Shown here: piece after piece, positions 60,517 to 64,000 of the stretch
Position numbering within the stretch: the first letter of the stretch is position 1
How the letters are laid out: every line of letters begins with the position of its first letter
Source: ZC4RG30 sp963726085
GTDB lineage: Bacteria > Pseudomonadota > Gammaproteobacteria > Steroidobacterales > Steroidobacteraceae
DNA length: 64,000 nt
Assembly (NCBI GenBank): GCA_963726085.1
Contig: CAVSAR010000011.1
Span: 186,001-250,000, forward strand
Direction: 5' to 3'
Notes under the pieces: model-generated
The model's input: only the letters and a program-made list of their open reading frames with translations
What the model was told of the DNA's origin: nothing
Database searches by the model: none
Position numbers and translations under genes: made by a program

Positions 60517-62715
60517 GTGCCCAACCGATTTTGTAAAGTCGCAATAGACACGCCGCTGCGCCAGCTGTTCGACTACCGATCGGATCTGCCCATGCAACCG
60601 GGCGTGCGCGTGCGGGTGCCGTTCGGCAGGCAGCGCCTGGTGGGCGTGGTGGTGTCGCTGGCGCAGCGCACCGAGGTGCCGGAAGCCAAGCTGCGCGACG
60701 TGCTGCAAGTCCTGGATGCGGCGCCGGTATTCGCGGCGGCCGAGCTGGCGCTGCTGACCTGGGCGGCCGACTACTACCACCATCCCGTGGGCGAGGTGTT
60801 TGCCGCCGCCCTGCCGCGCCTGCTGCGCGCGGGCCATGATGCCATCGCCACGCAGGTTGCCTGGTCGGCCAGCGATGCGGCCGCTGCGGCCGTGGCCGAG
60901 GGCCAGTTGCGCCGCGCGCCGCGGCAACTGGCGCTGTTGCAATTGATCATGGCCGGTAACGGATCGGGCACGGCACAACTGCACGAGTCGCAGCTCGATG
61001 CCCTGCCCGGCTGGCGCCCGGCAGCACTGCAACTGCTGCGCCGCGGCCTGGTGCGCAAGGCAGCAGTGGCTGCGATCCCGGTGCTGGGGCAGGCCACGCA
61101 ACGCCAAAACGGTCCGCAGCTCAATGAGACGCAGCGCCAGGCGGTGGCCGCGGTGGCCCTGCAGTTGGGCAAGCCCGCCGCGATGTTGCTGGACGGGGTC
61201 ACCGGCAGTGGCAAGACCGAGGTGTACCTGCAACTTGCCGCCCAGGTGCTGGCGCGCGGGGATTCGTTGCTGGTGCTGTGCCCGGAGATCGGCCTGACGC
61301 CGCAGCTGGTGCAACGGTTTGGCGAGCGCTTCGAGGGCGGGATTGCCGCGCTGCATTCGGGACTGACGGACCGTGAACGGCTGGACGCGTGGCGCGCGGC
61401 CGCCAGTGGCGCGGCCAGGATCGTCATCGGCACGCGCTCGGCCGTGTTTGCCCCGCTGCCGTCGCTGGGCATGATCATCGTGGATGAAGAACACGATGCT
61501 TCGTATAAGCAGCACGATGGGGGATTTCGTTACTCGGCGCGCGACCTGGCGCTGCTGCGTGGCCAGCGCGCCCAGGTGCCGGTGCTGCTGGGTTCGGCAA
61601 CACCCTCCTTCGAATCCCTGCACAACGTCGCCCAGGGACGCATGTCGCGGCTGCACCTGCCGCAGCGGGCCGGCAATGCGCAGCCACCGGGCCTGACCCT
61701 GGTGGACATGCGCGCCCATGCGGTGCACCGCGGACTGTCGGCGCCACTGTTGTCGGCCATGGACCGGCACCTTTCCATGGGCACACAGGTGCTGCTGTAC
61801 CTCAATCGCCGCGGCTATGCGCCCACGCTGTTGTGCACCAGCTGCGGCTGGACCGCGCAGTGCCGCAGCTGTGACGCGCGACTGACCGTGCACCAGCGCG
61901 ACGACGTGCTGTCCTGCCATCACTGTGGCGCACAGCAATCGCGACCGAATCGCTGCCCGCGCTGTGGCTATGAGGTGCGCGCGCTGGGCCATGGCACGGA
62001 GCGGGTCGAGGAGACACTGGCCGCCCGGTTCCCGGGACTGGCGGTGGAGCGCTTCGATCGCGACATCCTGCGCGCGCAAGCCGCGCTGGAGGACGCCATC
62101 GATCGCGTGCACAGCGGCGCGGCGCGCATCCTGGTCGGCACCCAGATGCTGACCAAGGGCCATCATTTCCCCGACGTCACGCTGGTGGGCATCCTCAATG
62201 CGGACCAGAGCCTGTTCAGCACTGATTTTCGCGCCACCGAGCGACTGGCGCAGACCATCGTGCAGGTGGCCGGCCGCGCGGGGCGCGCCGAGCGGCCCGG
62301 CGAAGTGTTGATCCAGAGCCAGTATCCGGATCATCCGCTGTTGCGCACGCTGCTGGCGCAGGGCTATGCAGGATTTGCCGCCGCCGCGATGAGCGAGCGC
62401 GAGCAGGCGCGCTGGCCGCCGTTCCTGCGCATGGCGATATTGCGTGCGTCGGACACCACCGCACAGGGGGCGCTGCGCTTCCTGACCGCCGCGCGCGCGG
62501 CGGCGGCCCCGACCGCCGGCGTGGTGCTGCGTGGACCGGTCCCCGCTGCCATGGCGCGTCGCGCGGACCGCTACCACGCACAACTGCTGATCGAGAGCGA
62601 TCAGCGGGCGCGGCTGCAACGCTTCCTGACCGACTGGATCCCGCAGGTCGACGCGCTGGTGGCCCGGGGCCAACTGCGCTGGGTGCTGGACGTGGACCCA
62701 CAGGAAGTGTTCTAG
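60517..62715 (+). CDS. priA: Primosomal protein N' (replication restart helicase PriA)
   Basis: 3'-5' helicase that reloads the replisome at collapsed forks. 732 residues: N-terminal DNA-binding domain, Walker A GVTGSGKTEVY (Gly227 to Lys233), DEEH at 323-326, eight zinc cysteines (CTSC, CRSC, CHHC, CPRC), and C-terminal helicase motifs HFPDVTLVGILNADQ and QVAGRAGR. Start is GTG 60517 with MPNRFCKVAIDTPL; no Shine-Dalgarno. Confidence 0.97.
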   Translation: MPNRFCKVAIDTPLRQLFDYRSDLPMQPGVRVRVPFGRQRLVGVVVSLAQRTEVPEAKLRDVLQVLDAAPVFAAAELALLTWAADYYHHPVGEVFAAALPRLLRAGHDAIATQVAWSASDAAAAAVAEGQLRRAPRQLALLQLIMAGNGSGTAQLHESQLDALPGWRPAALQLLRRGLVRKAAVAAIPVLGQATQRQNGPQLNETQRQAVAAVALQLGKPAAMLLDGVTGSGKTEVYLQLAAQVLARGDSLLVLCPEIGLTPQLVQRFGERFEGGIAALHSGLTDRERLDAWRAAASGAARIVIGTRSAVFAPLPSLGMIIVDEEHDASYKQHDGGFRYSARDLALLRGQRAQVPVLLGSATPSFESLHNVAQGRMSRLHLPQRAGNAQPPGLTLVDMRAHAVHRGLSAPLLSAMDRHLSMGTQVLLYLNRRGYAPTLLCTSCGWTAQCRSCDARLTVHQRDDVLSCHHCGAQQSRPNRCPRCGYEVRALGHGTERVEETLAARFPGLAVERFDRDILRAQAALEDAIDRVHSGAARILVGTQMLTKGHHFPDVTLVGILNADQSLFSTDFRATERLAQTIVQVAGRAGRAERPGEVLIQSQYPDHPLLRTLLAQGYAGFAAAAMSEREQARWPPFLRMAILRASDTTAQGALRFLTAARAAAAPTAGVVLRGPVPAAMARRADRYHAQLLIESDQRARLQRFLTDWIPQVDALVARGQLRWVLDVDPQEVF

Positions 62716-62798
62716 GGGCTTCGCACCCCGGTGGACTCGTGGCGCGGGTAAACTTGCGCCCTTTCCGGGAAACCGGGCCCGCCGACGGAATCTTTCCC

Positions 62799-64000
62799 TT
62801 GAAGCAAGAAGTCGAACAACTGCTGCACGCTGCCCTGGCGCAACTCACCGGAACGGTGATTCCTGCAGGCACGGCCCTGGGGGACCTGGGCGTCGAACGC
62901 ACGCGCGATGCCGCCAATGGCGATTTCGCGACCAACATCGCCATGCGCCTTGCCAAGGCGGCCGGCCTGAAGCCGCGCGAGCTGGCACAGGCCATCGTCA
63001 ATGCCCTGCCCGCTGCATCGCAGGTGCAGCGCGTGGAAGTCGCCGGGGCCGGATTCATCAACTTTTACCTGGCCAGCCTCGCGCAGGCCGATGTGGTGCG
63101 GCGCATCCACGAGCAGGGCAACGCCTTTGGGCGCAACGACAGCGGCGACGGGCGCAAGGTGCTGGTGGAGTTCGTGTCCTCGAACCCCACCGGCCCGCTG
63201 CACGTGGGCCATGGGCGCCATGGCGCGTTCGGCGCCAGCCTCTCCAACCTGCTCGCCGCCAATGGCTACGCCGTGCACCGCGAGTACTACATCAATGACG
63301 CCGGGCGGCAGATGGACATCCTCGCGGTCAGCATCTGGCTGCGCTACCTGGAGGTCTGCGGCGAGCAGTTCGCGTTCCCGGCCAACGGCTACCGCGGTGA
63401 GTACATCCGCGAGATCGCCGCGAACCTGCTGCAGAAGGTCGACCAGCAGCTGTTTCGCCCGGAGGGCGAGGTGTTCGGCAACCTGCCGCCGGATGAAGTC
63501 GAGGGTGGTGACAAGGACCTGTACATCGATGCGGTGGTCGGGCGGGCGCGCATGCTGCTGGGCGCGGACGCCTTCCAGGAAGTGCTCGACCTGGGCTTGC
63601 TGGAAATCCTCTTTGATATCAAGGAAGACCTCGGTGAGTTCGGCGTGCACTTCGACCGCTGGTACTCCGAGGCATCGCTGGCGGACAACGGCGCCATCAC
63701 CCGCGCGCTGGCGCGGCTGCGGGCGCAGGGCCACGTGTATGAAAAGGACGGCGCGCAGTGGTTCCGCGCCACCGCCTTTGGCGACGAGAAGGATCGCGTG
63801 GTGGTGCGCGAAAACGGCGCCAAGACCTACTTTGCATCCGACATTGCCTATCACCTGGACAAGCGTGAGCGCGGCTTTGACCTGCTGCTGGATATCCTGG
63901 GATCCGACCACCACGGCTACGTGGCGCGCGTGCGCGCCGGGCTTGAGGCCATGGGTGAGCCGGGTGAATCGCTCGAGGCATTGCTGGTGCAGTTCGTGAC
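62799..64000 (+). CDS. argS: Arginyl-tRNA synthetase (3' end beyond window)
   Basis: Class I aminoacyl-tRNA synthetase; 400 codons visible, open at the window edge. N-terminal Add-1 domain (LKQEVEQLLHAALAQL), HIGH-type signature HVGH at 135-138 in SSNPTGPLHVGHGRHG, and ILGSDHHGY region. The start TTG 62799 gives a family-like MKQEVEQLL; GTG 62739 is in frame but adds unlike sequence. The KMSKS loop lies outside the window. Confidence 0.95.
   Translation, partial: MKQEVEQLLHAALAQLTGTVIPAGTALGDLGVERTRDAANGDFATNIAMRLAKAAGLKPRELAQAIVNALPAASQVQRVEVAGAGFINFYLASLAQADVVRRIHEQGNAFGRNDSGDGRKVLVEFVSSNPTGPLHVGHGRHGAFGASLSNLLAANGYAVHREYYINDAGRQMDILAVSIWLRYLEVCGEQFAFPANGYRGEYIREIAANLLQKVDQQLFRPEGEVFGNLPPDEVEGGDKDLYIDAVVGRARMLLGADAFQEVLDLGLLEILFDIKEDLGEFGVHFDRWYSEASLADNGAITRALARLRAQGHVYEKDGAQWFRATAFGDEKDRVVVRENGAKTYFASDIAYHLDKRERGFDLLLDILGSDHHGYVARVRAGLEAMGEPGESLEALLVQFV

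Noticed and set aside
60427..62673. 748-codon open frame antisense to priA
   Set aside because: Low-complexity His/Arg/Gln-rich translation typical of antisense GC-rich frames; priA is certain.

Overview
The window is GC-rich (roughly two-thirds G+C by eye) and almost fully coding, with many 1-4 nt ATGA/TGATG overlaps and no intergenic gap above about 300 bases. No tRNA, rRNA, CRISPR array, transposase or prophage gene was seen. The protein complement (IlvA with two C-terminal ACT-like modules, E. coli-type GshA, PriA, YgiQ, GlnK-type PII, S46 and S41 peptidases, a rhombosortase-type GlyGly C-terminus, DUF6152/DUF8021-like exported proteins, a tandem-fused UvrA) points to a gammaproteobacterium near the Xanthomonadales/Nevskiales/Steroidobacterales. 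That placement is inference.

Layout. 1-9.6 kb: hrpB (running off the left edge), a VOC protein, a metallopeptidase-like lipoprotein, then a minus-strand run DUF6152 - DUF8021-like - ygiQ - DUF423. 9.6-15.4 kb: double-length UvrA plus a coupled zinc-ribbon protein. 15.4-20.2 kb: a GGDEF-EAL protein, then a clear c-di-GMP-I (GEMM-I) riboswitch aptamer, then a protein with two SPOR-like modules. 20.3-22.4 kb: an atypical SDR and a TPR/TonB-C protein.

22.4-33.6 kb is the most interesting part: a ten-gene minus-strand run with nearly every junction overlapping or within 7 nt, the widest gap being 24 nt. In transcription order it encodes three exported lipoproteins, a Hanks-type Ser/Thr kinase with TPR-like and PEGA-like C-terminus, an FHA-PEGA-SUMF1 (FGE-like) membrane protein, a small exported protein, an Hsp70/actin-like-FHA fusion, two VWA proteins sharing an identical 15-residue segment at the start of their membrane anchor, and a fourth lipoprotein. 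The parts resemble the threonine-phosphorylation pathway that controls type VI secretion in Pseudomonas (PpkA kinase/VWA, TagR with FGE-like fold, TagQ lipoprotein, Fha1), but no secretion gene is present. A further FHA protein with a 49-residue-repeat coiled coil lies just upstream, overlapping ilvA.

33.7-40.9 kb: branched-chain amino-acid genes (ilvA, the large acetolactate synthase subunit, and the small subunit on the opposite strand) and PII with a sigma-54 type promoter. 40.9-51.8 kb: secreted M12B-like protease, gshA, DUF2845, thiolase, dienelactone hydrolase, hemH, VOC protein, S46 peptidase, cytochrome b561-YceI fusion. 51.8-64 kb: acs, a 5'-3' exonuclease, HNH nuclease, an MDR oxidoreductase, three tandem DUF3313-like paralogues, an S41 peptidase, priA and the start of argS.

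Two genes (FHA-PEGA-SUMF1 and M12B protease) each look broken by a single missing base; in both, adding one base restores a whole reading frame. These may be sequencing errors or real mutations.
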